Assembly: GCF_017654505.1 (NCBI RefSeq)
Contig: NC_054538.1
Span: 58,185,684 to 58,249,683 of the forward strand
Length of the DNA stretch: 64,000 nt
Reading direction: 5' to 3'
DNA from: Polyodon spathula
Taxonomy: Eukaryota; Chordata; Actinopteri; Acipenseriformes; Polyodontidae
The translations under genes and the position numbers were made by a program. Positions 35,855 through 47,553 of this stretch are shown here, in pieces (position 1 is the first letter of the stretch; the number at the start of each line of letters is the position of its first letter). Below the pieces are notes generated by a model. The model was not told the origin of the DNA. It did no database searches and worked only from the letters and a program-made list of their open reading frames with translations.

Positions 35855-36265
35855 AGAGGTTATGCTAAGATTATACAATGCTGAAGAGTGTGCAGTTTTT
35901 ACTCGCCTCACTACAAAAAATACATAATTACAAGGAGAAGGTACAGAGAAGGGCAGCGAGGCTGATCCCAGGACTTAATGACATGAGCTATGAGGCCAGC
36001 TAGAGAGAAGAACAATGGGGCATAAGTGGAAGCTGAGTAAAAGTAAGTTTGAAACAGAAGGTAGGAAGCACTTTTTTTTACACAGAGTTATAAATGCATG
36101 GAATATTCTACCAGGTGAAGTAGCAGGATCTAAAATACTGGCAACATTTTAAAAAAGGTAAAATACTTTCTGTGCTTTAGTTCCTACAAGAAGGGAAAAT
36201 GGTGTGCTAACAAGGGACATTGGCTGAATGGCCTTTTCTCATTTTCAAACTTTTATGTTCTTATC
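35855..36265 (+). mobile_element. CR1-like LINE, 3' piece
   Basis: The CR1 resumes with GTTATGCTAAGATTATACAATGC, then KVQRRAARLIPGLND-like and KHFFLHRVINAWN-like segments in broken frames. It ends GGCTGAATGGCCTTTTCTCATTTTCAAACTTTTATGTTCTTA, a typical CR1 3' end with a short repeat. Confidence 0.88.
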
Positions 36266-37202
36266 AAATATTTCGAAGCTGGTGTTCATGAATGATCTCT
36301 CTATTCATAGTTATATACAATTATGTATATATTGATAGCATATCAATAACCCTAAAAGATACATGCAAAATGCAGTGTCTCTTGTGCATCAGACCAGTGA
36401 GCCTAGCTTGCACCAAGTTCAACACGTTGATCCTTAATGAAATCCTACATTTTCTCATTTAATCCGTTCAGAAAAATGATATACCGGGCTTCTGATTTTT
36501 AGTTTTAACAGATAAAACACCCCAATACAAAAATAATTAAATTGGTGTATACCCAATAAAACACCAGATAAACCCTGGAAATGGTTACTCAATTCATGTT
36601 GACTTCATCCCTTTCCCTGTGCAGTGAGTTAGGCAATGTCCCTCCTTCCTGACTTGTATCTTGCATCGATTCATTCTGAGTACTTGAACCCCACCCCAAC
36701 TACTGAGTGGCAATAAATTCCTGCATTTATATTGGAGACTCTGCAGACAAGAAGGATTGTTTCTGCTTGTGGGATTTAAAGCTCTATTAGACAGTCAAAA
36801 CCCCCAGAAGAATATACTTGCGACCATAATGATTTTGCTGTGGAAGACAACAAAAGAAAAAAAAGGTACTAGTGTGAAAGTACTGTTCAGTCACTATAAT
36901 TTTGTGCTTTGGAAAAACCAAGAATTTTCACATTTGTCTCACATGTTTAAAATCCTAGGTTGCTGCATTTCCTCTGCTTTCCTCTGAATTCTACATAACA
37001 AAAACAATGTTAAAAACCAGTAAATTATATTATGCAGCCTGTGGCCATGGTCCCACGGAGATTTTCTTTTGGTTACAGGTTTTAAAACATTTAAAAATGT
37101 AATTGTCCGTCCCAATTATAATGCCATGTTTATTCAGCATATAGCAGATGGAATGGCTGGGTGGTTAAAATTATTTTTAAAAGAAATTTAAAAAAATAAT
37201 AC
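36266..37202. other. Non-coding stretch, nothing recognised
   Basis: Mixed AT-rich DNA with no gene or repeat family that I can identify. Confidence 0.5.
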
Positions 37203-37211
37203 GTGTGTGTG

Positions 37212-37305
<94 letters not shown>

Positions 37306-37312
37306 TATATAA
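37203..37312. repeat. (TG)n(TA)n compound microsatellite
   Basis: About 60 bases of TG dinucleotides switch at 37262 to about 50 bases of TA dinucleotides. Confidence 0.97.
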
Positions 37313-40300
37313 ACAGATCTATATAATATAGATATACATTATTATATCTATATGTTAGAAAAAATAGAAATCTACATCTGGCATTCATGTAAATACACAT
37401 CTTTCTAATCTGTGCTCATTCTTCATTGTTCAGGAAAAAAACTGCTTTTTCACGCTGCATAAAAGTAGCACATTGCATTGCATATTCCTAACTCGGTTGG
37501 AATGACTATATTAAAACAAACAAACAAACAAATAAACAAACAAAACAGGCTATATTTGTAGTTTGACTGTACCGTAGTGTGAATGATGAATTTCAGCTCC
37601 ATGTTATTATATGGATTTATTCAGCCAGGTTTAATATCTCACAAGACTATATGCCAAATGCAAATTCTATTAACACTATTTCTGGAAATAATATTTACAG
37701 TCTGTTCTTGATGCTGTCATATTTAACCAAAATGTTACAAATCCTATCAACTGTGTGCCACCAATCCCTTTTAATTTACACATCACAGCCCACCAGAAGT
37801 GCTAAGTAACATCCTGTACACTCTCCAATCATTTTTTCATTTTTGAAATTGCTTCCCACCCTCCTCGTCTTCATATTCCGGTGTGTTTTTTATATGTACA
37901 GCAAGTGAAATTGGCTATGAGAGGTGAAAGTATCAAAAAGTAAATAATATAATGTAAACTTATCTATTAACAACAAATTCATCTATTAACAACAAAACAG
38001 CATACCTTAAAATGAAATTCACTTTATTCAAGGACAAAACACAGCATACCTTAAATTGAAATTCAATTTACGCTAGGGTGCGTAAGATCTTTATTTGAGC
38101 TGTGTGCATTTGCTCCACAGTTTATTTAAATTTTTATTCGAACTGTGCAAACACAAAGTGTCAATCATTCCTCTCAGCCTCAGCCACTTTCAATCGAGGA
38201 AGTTGGGGCTTGTTCTTGTTGTTTACTGACATGTTGAGCCAATCACAGCTAACTTTAGTTGGAACCCAAAACTGACACTCAACAGACAAGTTCTGGGTCG
38301 GGGCTCAGAGTATTACAGAAGGACCGGGCTGAAATTGGTTATTTATTTCCGGTTTGAGGCTGAAGTTAGTTATTTATTCATGATTTAAGGCTGAAGTGCC
38401 ACCTCAAGCAAGGTATCATTTTAAAGCTTGAGCATTTCTCTTCAAAATCAAGTAGATTTCAGAGTAGCACAAGTAGGCATTCACAGGTTATGCTATGAAA
38501 CATGCACACACACCCTTCTTTTCCTTCATATTAGCACACACTTGCCACCTCAAGCTGGGTGTGATGTTAAAGGTTAAGCAATTTTCTTGAGACTAGAGTA
38601 TGATGCAGAGTGACATGTACAGTACTATTAAGTGGTATTTAGTATGAAAATTAGAGCATTTATTATAAATTGTAAGAAAAAATTCCTTGTTTTATAGCAG
38701 ATATTTAATTAACAAGTCACATGTTGTTTTGAACTAAGCAACAAATACAGTATCGCAGATTAGTATCCTCAGCAGCAGTGCTACTGAATCAAAACGTAAT
38801 ATTTAATGTCAAGTGTTTTTTTTTTTTTTATTTCAAACTAAGGAGAAAAACAACAGTGCATGAATAATTGTATACAAGTAGTGCTTAGTGACAGTAAAAT
38901 TATCATACAAGTCAGCTCAAACCACCTTTAAGAAACATGGAAAATCTGAAAAGACATGTTGAAATAAATAAATATATTAGAAAGAGCCTATTTGTATACT
39001 TTAAACACCACCAGACAGTCACTGATAAAAGCATTGAAATCACAAAAGCAACCTGAGCTCTCTGTGTGATAAAAGTCTGTGGTGTGCTTAAGTCTATGTC
39101 TAAGCTTATCGCATCAAATCCTGTTTAGAAGAGAAATCCCCCCCTCCCCTCTCCCTACATTCAGACAGGCCTGTTCCCAATGAATGTCCAGATTCCTCAT
39201 TTCAGTTTGGAGTATTACATTGTTATAATTTCATAAGTGCATGAAGGAGGCCAAGAGATATCTCTTTTCTTCAGAATACTATTCTGAACCTTAATCTGGG
39301 GATCTGCACACTGCAAAATTCAATTCTGGTGACACCTGGACAATAATGGGAATATGTAAATAACGCCCTGGAAGACAGCATTTCAACATCAATCCCACCG
39401 CATGAGGATATGATACTTGTTCTGCCTCGTCCTGATCAAAATATGATTGACAAAAATGCACAATCTCTTTTCAGCCTTTTTTCCTATCGTTTTGAAATGT
39501 CATCTGTGAGCAGCCTGAGTGAATGTCAAAATGAATTGAGTCTATTATGAAACCTATGCAGGGGTTAGCTTGACGGACAAAGGATTTTCTTTACCAGCAA
39601 CCTGGGGCCGTGACTACCAAGGCACTGGAAAGGGTCTGCTGGGGTTGTCACTGCTAGAGTGACAGCTTTAAAGATTTTAAGAAACTGAAGCAAGTGTTTT
39701 GCCTTCATTCTGTCGAAAATATTTTAACGTTCTGGCACTTTAATGGTTACATTGTGTGCATCGACTTTGTGAGGGTAACTTGCTGAGAGAGAACGTTTCA
39801 TGCAGTTTGTAAACTGCGTTGAAAGTCAGCAAATGCTCAATCAAGGTTTAAATCTCACCTGGAGATACCCAGTTTAAAATGCCAGCTGTGAATTTTGATT
39901 TGCTCGTTAGTTATAAAGAAATCGCCCACTCCCTGAGGACCTCTGCTTGCAAAGTTGTGAGGTTTTTTTCCCTTGTATATTTACAGGCAAGCAAACAGAT
40001 AGAGATACACCCTGAGGGGAGTTTGGAAGTCTGTAAGCAAGCAAGTCACATAGCTGGGATAATGGAAACAGTGGGGTGTTTTGTCATGTTTAAAGAACTG
40101 ATATAAATAGGCACTGCAGCAGGAGGTGGCGTTTACATTAAACCACTCTTCAGTAGGGGAGCTTTTTACATTAATCAATCAAGACCTATTCATGCTTAAT
40201 AGAAATGTACAGTGTGGTTGAGTCAGAGCCCAGTTAAGCACTAGAAAATTGTAATGTTTTTATTAGTAGCTCTTAAAATATATATATATACCCCCTCGTG

Positions 40301-40734
40301 AAGCAAGCAAAGTATTCTCTTAGCCACAATGCTCTTTAAGACAGAGTTGACCACCAGACACAATTTAAATCAATTTGTTTATTGCCAAGACACAACAAGA
40401 GCAGTGATTATTTTTTTAAAAAAAATTGTTTTTACTTGAAATACACACATGATTTAACGACTGTATTGCTTTCTTTGTTTTGTAGTTAATTCACAAGGGC
40501 AAAGTAAGACCCTTCTTAATTCTGGAATATTTTTCAACTTTAATACAGTGCTACATATAATGGCTTTGATAATGTTTTTAAAATGAATATCTGAACAAAT
40601 CTCTAAATCTTGAATGAATATCCAAACAATTCATGTTCGTCCCAGCACAACAACAAATGCAAAATGCAAAATATAAGCAGATAGTGATCTTTTTTTTTTA
40701 TTTAGCAATCAGCAAAAAGACAAAGGCAAAGAAC
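37313..40734. other. Non-coding stretch with local duplications
   Basis: Short direct duplications occur: TCTATTAACAACAAA twice near 37963-37995; AGCATACCTTAAA-TGAAATTCA at about 38000 and 38043; and GCCACCTCAAGC followed by similar text at about 38399 and 38544. A run of 11 T lies near 38818. The repeats suggest an unrecognised element around 37.96-38.62 kb. No coding feature is supported. Confidence 0.4.
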
Positions 40735-41540
40735 ATTAGTGACTGCTGCTGCTGCTCCTGATACCTGGTACCTTTGCTTGAACCAGCGCATCAACATCTG
40801 GATCAAAAACTGGGGTGAGGATATCTTGAGTATCGAGTTAAGTTGAGAATAACATTTTGATTTATTGCTATTCATGACGGAGAAAGATTGCTGCTTCTCA
40901 CAACACTATTTCAGCAGCATTTCTTCAAATACTCTCCGTCAGAAAATGGTTTTGAAGAAACAGCTATTTTGTGAGCAATCACATGGCTTGCCTTAACAGC
41001 AGCATCACTTGTGCTACAAGCAATAGTAAACATCAATTACTGCTTTTTCAATTACTATGTGCTAATTCAGAGTATTTATCTTCATGTACCGTTCCTGTAT
41101 ATGTATCATATTTCTTGCCATGGTTTGCTTCATAGTGTCTTTTAATGTTGTATTATTTCACAACAGACACATGTTTATTACAAATAAAGCACAATGCCCA
41201 CAAAGAAATACGAAATTCCCAATTTCTCTTGAAACACACATCATTGTTGTTCCACCATTCTCTTCATGGATAAAGACACAATGACACTTGTCACTACAGA
41301 ACCTTGTTCTGGTATCACTGGTGTCGTCTACTCGAACCAGCTGACGCACTGCTGTCTCACTCACATGGTCAGTGATTGACAGCAATCACACCAACATGAC
41401 AATTTGTGTTGCTCATGCAAAGGTTTTGGGTTTTGGGTTCGTCTTTGTATTTTTATAACTGTCACCCGGCCCGCGCCAAGCGCCAGGGTATCGGCTCAGG
41501 CGTGCCAAACGAAACGAGTTTGACACTTCTGCTGTAAAGT
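40735..41540 (-). mobile_element. hAT-like DNA transposon remnant
   Basis: On the minus strand the segment begins near 41537 with AGCAGAAGTGTCAAACTCGTT, like the CAGxGGTGTCAAACTC start of many vertebrate hAT (Charlie-type) elements. A translated stretch at about 41000-40905 reads SDAAVKASHVIAHKIAVSSK, then PFSDGEYLKKCC, resembling the GKPFSDGEFVK motif in the N-terminal part of ZBED5/GTF2IRD2-like hAT transposases. Near 40850-40780 a broken frame resembles the C-terminal 'LTPDIDALVKAK' end. The catalytic middle (the DDE core) is absent, so this is an internally deleted, inactive copy. Confidence 0.6.
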
Positions 41541-41554
41541 CTAGATGGCAGTAG

Positions 41555-42855
41555 GAGATTGAGCGCTTAGTTAGAGAAAGGAGGCAGCTGAGGAAGCAAT
41601 GGAGGAGAGAAGAACAAAGTCAGAAGGTGGCTCTCAATCTATTACAAAAGGTTATAAAAGATACGCTTGCAACCTTGCGCTGAGCTGAGCGCCTACAGAA
41701 ATGCTGCAGAAAGAACCAGCCTGCAAGAACTAACTTTTAAAAAGACCCATTCATATTTGCAAAGAAGTTATTCACCAGGGAGAAAAATGGCACACTAAAA
41801 GCAACTAAGGCTGAGCTGGAGAGCTCGAGGAAATGGTCACAGATTCAAAAAGGCAGGAGCCTATGTTGATTCCTTCAGACATCCCACCTATCAATCCACC
41901 AGAATACCAAATGGAGGACTGCGCACCTAAGTGGAAAGAAGTAAAGCAAGCTGTGAAAAAGGCAAGGGCATCATCATCTCCTGGGCCTAATGCAGTTCTG
42001 TGCAGAGTGTACAAAAGTACCCCTGGTGTTCTATGAGTCTTACCTATTGAGGAACTGCTTCATTGACATTTCAGTGCAGAAAGTCGGTATTCCAGGGTTC
42101 CCAGGATGCTTAGAGCACATTAGTATGATCTGGCAGCAAATTCAAAAAGCTAAAAAGAGAGGAAGGAGCTCCATGTGACATTCCTGGATTTAGCTAATGC
42201 ATACAGTTCAGTACCACAGCTTCTTTGGGCAGCATCTGATTTTAGTGTAAGCCTACTTCGGAGATTTGCAATTTTGTTTTTTAACTTCAGAATTCACCAC
42301 TACATGGCAATGTCTATAAATTGGAATAATGGCAGGATGCACCATTTATCCACTATCTTTTACCATGGCAATGGTAGTAATTATAAGGGTGTCAAAATGG
42401 GTAGTGGGAGGAGAACACTTGGCTTCTGGAATGTGACTGCCACCAATTAGAACATACATGGATGACATGATAATCATGACTAAAACAGTAGCCTGTACTA
42501 ATTGGTTAACATTGAATGAGCATGAATGCAATTCAAGCCCACTAAGTCAAGGAGCATCTCTATAATTAACGGTGAAGTAGTGGACAAGAGATTCTACATT
42601 AATGGTGAGGCAGTACTAACACTGTCTGAGAAGCCTGTGAAAAGTCTTGGGAGATGGTATGATGGACACAGTTTGTGTGGGAGAAGTGAGACAACAAGCA
42701 GTGCAAGGGTTGAACAGCATAGCGCTTTACCGGGCAAACAAACTCTGGTGCTTTCAGTTTGGTCTACTGTCAAGACTTGTGGCACTCACTGTGTATGAGG
42801 TTTCCTTGACAACAGTAGAAAAGCTGGAAGCATTAAGGTAGGAAGAGGAGAAGGA
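41555..42855 (+). mobile_element. Second non-LTR retrotransposon, reverse transcriptase (5' piece)
   Basis: Broken frames give ERRQLRKQWRREEQ; KDPFIFAKKLFTREKNGTL; PPINPPEYQMEDCAPKWKEV; KKARASSSPGPNAV (a template-binding SPGPN motif); SVQKVGIPGFPGCLEH; TFLDLANAYSSVPQ (RT motif A, D-x-A-N-A-Y); an IRTYMDDMIIMTK box (F/Y-x-DD active site); KPTKSRSISII and SEKPVKSLG. This is a LINE family distinct from L2 and CR1. The SPGPN and LDLANAYGSVPH style resembles R2/NeSL-like elements, but I cannot fix the clade. Frameshifts make it dead. An L2 interrupts it. Confidence 0.75.
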
Positions 42856-42923
42856 TAAGTAGTCAAAATACAGAGGAGATCAAATTATCTAACAGATTCC
42901 AAGCACTGAGCAACACTGTTGAT

Positions 42924-43441
42924 GTGTTGACTGGAAATAGGGGGCAGGTCCTGTTAGTAGGTGACTCAATTATTCACCACGTTGACAGTGATTTTAGCAG
43001 TAAAGACCCAATGAACAGAATTGTTACCTGCCTCCCTGGAGCAGAAACTAAGGACATTGAATCAAGAGTGTGCAAATTATTAAATAATTGGAAAAAAGAG
43101 TCTGTGCTCATTGTACACATAGGTACAAATGACATAAGAAATAGGAAATCTGAAGTTCTAAAAGAGGACTTCAGATCATTGACAAAACAACTAAATAGGT
43201 CAGGATGCAGATTATTCTGTCAGGTCTTTTACTTGTTATTGGTTGTGGGGATGAAATATTCAGCAGAATTAAGGCTATAAATGTGTGACTAGCTAGCTGG
43301 TGGGTCTGAGTTTTATAAATAACTGGGACTGTTTCTGGAGAAGGAATATATTTTATAAGAAGGATGGACTTCATCTAAATAGATCAGAGGCAAGCAGGTT
43401 AGCTGCTAATATTGAGAACCACCTTGCAAAGTATTTAAACT
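42924..43441 (+). pseudogene. LINE ORF1, SGNH/esterase-like domain
   Basis: The frame 42924-43280 reads QVLLVGDSIIHHVD (GDS block of SGNH hydrolases with the nucleophile Ser), then CLPGAETKDIESRV, VLIVHIGTNDIRNRK (the G-x-N-D block), LKEDFRSLTKQLNRSGCRL. After a break, KKDGLHLNRSEASRLAANI holds the D-G-L-H-L-N block with the Asp and His of the triad, ending at a TAG by 43441. This domain is known in ORF1 of CR1/L2-type LINEs. The expected ...SGLLP...-type middle is disrupted. All triad positions can be seen, although not in a single frame. Confidence 0.78.
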
Positions 43442-43579
43442 AGGCACTGGGGGAGGATATGAAGAGATATGCAAGATTGAGGTGAGTAATCATAGAGGTG
43501 TGTGTTACAGTAATCTTACTCAAATTCCTATTATCCCTGTTCAATCACTTGCACTAGACGGGGCTGTTCTACTCATTTA

Positions 43580-44346
43580 ATGTCAGGTCTCTGTCTAATA
43601 AGACTCTTAATTACTGATTTTATTCAGGATTGCAGGATTGATATTTTATCATTAACTGAAACTTGGCTTGGACCGAATGACAATGTCTCACTGATTGAGG
43701 CTTCCCCAGCTTACTATTCTTTTTTTCAGAAAGCTCGCTCTACTGTGCAGGGAGGTATACTTGCTTCTATTTTCCGTAGTGAACATAGAATTAATCAGGT
43801 TACTGTCCCAGGTTATTCATCTTTTCAAATGTTAACTGTTGAACTGATTGAACTCTAACTGTTCATATTGTAATTATCTATCGACCACCTAAGTCAAACC
43901 CATTATTTTTAGTTGAATGTAGTGACTTGCTATCTTCATTGACAGTCCGTTATGATAGGATTGTTCTACTGGGTGATTTTAACCTACATGTTGATACAAA
44001 ATCTGACTCCACTTGTGTGGAATTTATGAGGCTACTGGATTTCTTAGATTGTATCCAGTATGTGAAAGGTCCCACATACAATCGTGGCTATACTCTAGAC
44101 CTGGTAATCTCTCATGGTTTAGTTGTTAAAAATGTATTAACTACAGATCTCACAATTTCTGACCATCTTGCTATTCTTTTTGAGGTCAACATACCAGTAA
44201 CTACAAAATCCATGGAACATTCACTTACATCTCGGGATATTAATTCCTTAACTGCTGGTAAATTTTCTGATATACTGAGTTTATTATCAATCCCTGAGGG
44301 CTTATCTGTAGATGAGATGGTGAATACCTACACAACACCTCATTGA
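43580..44346 (+). pseudogene. LINE apurinic endonuclease domain
   Basis: Consecutive broken frames give CRIDILSLTETWLGPNDN (the catalytic Glu in TETWL), GGILASIFRSE, a decayed YRPPK segment, RIVLLGDFNLHVD (the GDFN motif), LDLVISHGLVV and TISDHLAILFEV (the SDH motif). These are the ordered motifs of the APE-type endonuclease that nicks the target for LINE reverse transcription. It is followed by the reverse transcriptase region. Confidence 0.85.
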
Positions 44347-44699
44347 TGTTGTAGCACCAGTCAAAACATGGAGGCTGTTTGAAGGGAGATGGCGGGGAAC
44401 GAAACTGCATGTTCACTACACTATATGGAAGGACCACCTGGCTAAATATAGGAAGGCTCTGGCATCAACTTATTACTCTAACTTAATTGAAACTATTAAA
44501 ATAATCATAGATTTATTTTTGCAACAATTGATATATTAATCAATCCAAACAGTTCCACCCTTGATACTGTACCTAGCTGTAATTACTTCTTAAATCACTT
44601 TAAAAATAAAATACTATACATTAGAATCTGAGGTTCCACAAACATATCCTAATAAGGAGGCTTGTTGCACAGTATTACCTATTAGTGCCTCTAAGGCTA

Positions 44700-46120
44700 A
44701 AATGGAGGTCTTTTCTTTGATTACCCTTCAAGAGCTGACAGCTCTGATTCAGCACATGAGAACTACTACAAAATGATTTAAAAACAAAATGCTCTTGGAG
44801 TTATTATTACCCACATTTTAGAAATTATAAATAGTTCTCTTTCTTCCAGTGTTGTTCCCTCAGCACTTAAGGTAGCTATAGTAAAGCCAATGCTCAAGAT
44901 ACACAACTTGGATCCTAAACTCATTAATAACTACAGGCCCATCTCCAATCTTCCATTCTTAGACAAGGTTGTTGCATTTTAAGTACAAAGTTGTTTAACT
45001 CTTAATGGTGTATCTGAGATTTTGTGCTGCACATAGTACAGGGACAGCCCTTGTCAAAGTTGTAAATGACCTACTGATAAGCGCTGAATTGGGCTTTCCA
45101 TCAGTTCTAATTCTTCTTGATCTAAGTACTGCTTTTGACACCGTAGATCACTCCATCTTATTAAATCGGCTCAAATAGTTAGCGGAACTGTCTGGCCTTG
45201 TCTTATCCTGGTTTCAATCTTACCTATCTGATAGGTATCAATTTGTCTCTATTGGAGAGGAAAAATCAGCATTGACAGAAGTTGATTGCAGAGTTCCACA
45301 GGGTTCTATTCTGGGTCCATTGCTTTTATTATTAAAATTAAAATTACCATTGGGTGATATCGTTAGGAAACATGGTGTGACCTTCCACTGCTATGCAGAT
45401 GACACCCAGCTGTATTTGTCTTTAAAACCTGGTGATACTTCTGTCGGGGTGTTATTTGCTGCTTGCCTTGCTGATATAAAGTGTTGGATGTCTCAAAACT
45501 TCCTAATGTTGAATTCAGATAAAACAGAGGTTATGTTTGTAGGCTCCCATAACCAGCTAAAAAATGTAAGACTGCATGAGTTTGACCCTAGCAGTCTTTT
45601 ATCAAATCCTAAAACTGAAATAAAAAAAAAAAATTGGGGGTTCTCTATGATCCTGATTTATCATTTTAGTATTAGGGAAGTTTCTAAAGTATCCCTCTAT
45701 CACTTAAGAAACATAGCCAAACTGAGACCTGTTATCTCTTTATCTGACACAGAGAGACTAACACATGCCTTTGTTTCCTCAAGAATAGATTACTGTAATG
45801 CACTCCTTTCTGGCATCCCAAAACGTGCGGTGTCCCGTCTACAGCTTGCTCAGAATACCCCTAGAATTTTGACTAAAACGACCAAAAATTAGCATATTAC
45901 CCCTGTTTTAGCCTCCTTGCACTGGCTCCCTGTTCAATAAAGAACTGATTTTAAAATCTTATTATTGACCTATAAAGCCTTGAATGGAGCAGCACCTAAC
46001 TATTTGCAGGAGCTACTGACCACGTATCTCCCAAATCGCACACTTAGATCAACAGAGCTGCTTGTTGTTCCCAGGGTCAGTAAAATCGATACCTCCATTT
46101 GTTAGGGAAGCTGGGTCTGT
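44700..46120 (+). pseudogene. LINE reverse transcriptase, L2-like
   Basis: Motifs in order across broken frames: [27 protein letters not shown] (motif A), RVPQGSILGPLL (45290-45325), FHCYADDTQLYLS (catalytic Y-A-D-D at about 45392-45403), LNSDKTEVMFVG, RIDYCNALLSGIP, LQLAQNTPRIL, then LASLHWLPV and ILLLTYKALNGAAPNYL. The frame 45272-45892 is open for 206 codons but lacks a few residues after GPLL, where an insertion-like LLLLKLKL replaces the usual LFSIYMLPLG. The rest is frame-broken. Confidence 0.88.
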
Positions 46121-46243
46121 GTGTATTTTTAAGTCTTATTATTTTTATATTTTTGTATATTATTGTATTTTTAAGTATTTATGTACAGTGCCTTGTGATA
46201 CTTAGGTATGAAAGGCGCTATATAAATGAAATAAATAAATAAA

Positions 46244-46650
46244 TAATCAGTTCATACGTCAGGAAATGGTTCGGAGTTCCACGCTGCCTCAGCAGAGTGG
46301 GACTCTATGGTAAAGGGATACTGCAGCTGCCAGTCTCAGCTCTAACCAAGGAGTTTAAGTGTGCCAAGGTACTATTAAAAATGACATTGCCAGAGTCACA
46401 CGACAAACGTGTAAGGGAGGCAGCACCTGTGTTGAGAACTGGAAGAAAGTGGGCGGCAAAGTAAGCTCTGGAAGATGCAAAGGCTGCCCTTCATATCAGT
46501 GATATCATGGGGCAAGTTCAGCATGGAAAAGGAAGTTTTGGTCTCAGTTCAGCTCCTACTATACGGCACAAGTCTGTGCAAGGTTGTTATTGAAATGCAG
46601 TACCCGCAGATTTTCCTCAGAACAATTTCTTATGTACTGTTATGTATTCT
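46244..46650 (+). mobile_element. Second non-LTR retrotransposon, 3' piece
   Basis: Translations give RKWFGVPRCLSRVGLYGKGI, LQLPVSALTKEFKCAKVLLK, and RTGRKWAAK, which continue the reverse transcriptase C-terminus left at 42855 (ending VEKLEALR). This shows that the L2 at 42870-46243 was inserted into it. The element fades out near 46650. Confidence 0.75.
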
Positions 46651-46701
46651 GTTATATGAATATTATTATGTATTGAATGTTTTATATTAGTTCTGCAAAG
46701 T

Positions 46702-46703
<2 letters not shown>

Positions 46704-46735
<32 letters not shown>
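46704..46735. repeat. Poly(T) run
   Basis: Thirty-two consecutive thymines. No obvious minus-strand retroposed gene precedes it. Confidence 0.95.
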
Positions 46736-46739
<4 letters not shown>

Positions 46740-47042
46740 AACATTTATAAACTTTGTATATTCTCTATTTTTACATGAAAAAGCTGAGACTTTCAATTAT
46801 ACTCTGTGGCTAATAATTGATTGTTTTTTTTTCTGTTTTTTTTTTTTTTATGTAAGTGCCAACAGAGCATGGTGCTCTCCTTTAACACAATAAAAACAGC
46901 AAAACATGTTTTTGTCTTTTCTTCTCTCAGTCTCTTGCTGGGAAAACCTACAATCCCTCTACCAGCCAGCTTCCTACTATCAAACTGGGGCTGTGCCTCT
47001 TTATATACCTCTCAATTTAGGTTGATAATTACAGTAGATTAT

Positions 47043-47552
47043 TGTGGTAATGTTGCCCCACCCATGTGTATTTCTGTGTTGTATGTTGCGTGTAGTGTGT
47101 TAATGTTGGTATGTTGTAGTTGGTACACAGGATATAATATGGGTTATGCACACAAGTGTTTAAAATGTATATTTATATTTAGGCACGGGGATTACACAGC
47201 ACTTCACGTGCAGGTAAAACGTAATAATATGTGAGTACGGGAAATTGCACTTATTAATTCATGTGCAGTTGTACCGAGACTCCAATTGAATGATTGATTA
47301 TCAATCAAGTCTCAGTACAGCTGCATAAAAGCAGCATGTATTCACTCACTTGGGGTTGTGTGTTCGATGAGTGGAGAACTGATTGGAGACAGAATTAATA
47401 ATAAAAATAATAATAATCAGCATAAAAAAACCAACAGCTCACCGTTTTTGTCTGTATAGTGTTTTGTTTTGTCTCTTTGTTTTGGCAGTACCTGAAGTGT
47501 CTGTCTCTTCCTGCTTCTGGTCTGACATCACCATGCATGCCATCTTGTCACA
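47043..47552 (+). mobile_element. LTR, family A (copy 3)
   Basis: 510 bp from TGTGGTAATGTTGCCCC to CATCTTGTCACA. It shares GGCACGGGGATTACACAGCA, the TATA-like GCTGCATAAAAGCAGC and the GTCTGACATCACC region, with a deletion of about 100 bp in the 3' half relative to other copies. It directly abuts the CR1 at 47554. No matching flanks were seen. Confidence 0.85.
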
Positions 47553-47553
47553 A

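Larger units (their letters stand above)
42870..46243 (+). mobile_element. L2-like LINE with esterase-type ORF1, near full length
   Basis: A ~3.4-kb LINE inserted into the element starting at 41555, which resumes directly after it. It carries an ORF1 esterase-like region, an apurinic endonuclease region and a reverse transcriptase in the expected order, then a 3' UTR ending GGCGCTATATAAATGAAATAAATAAATAAATA. All ORFs are broken. No clear target duplication is seen. The 5' edge is approximate because the surrounding frame ends near 42855. Confidence 0.8.
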
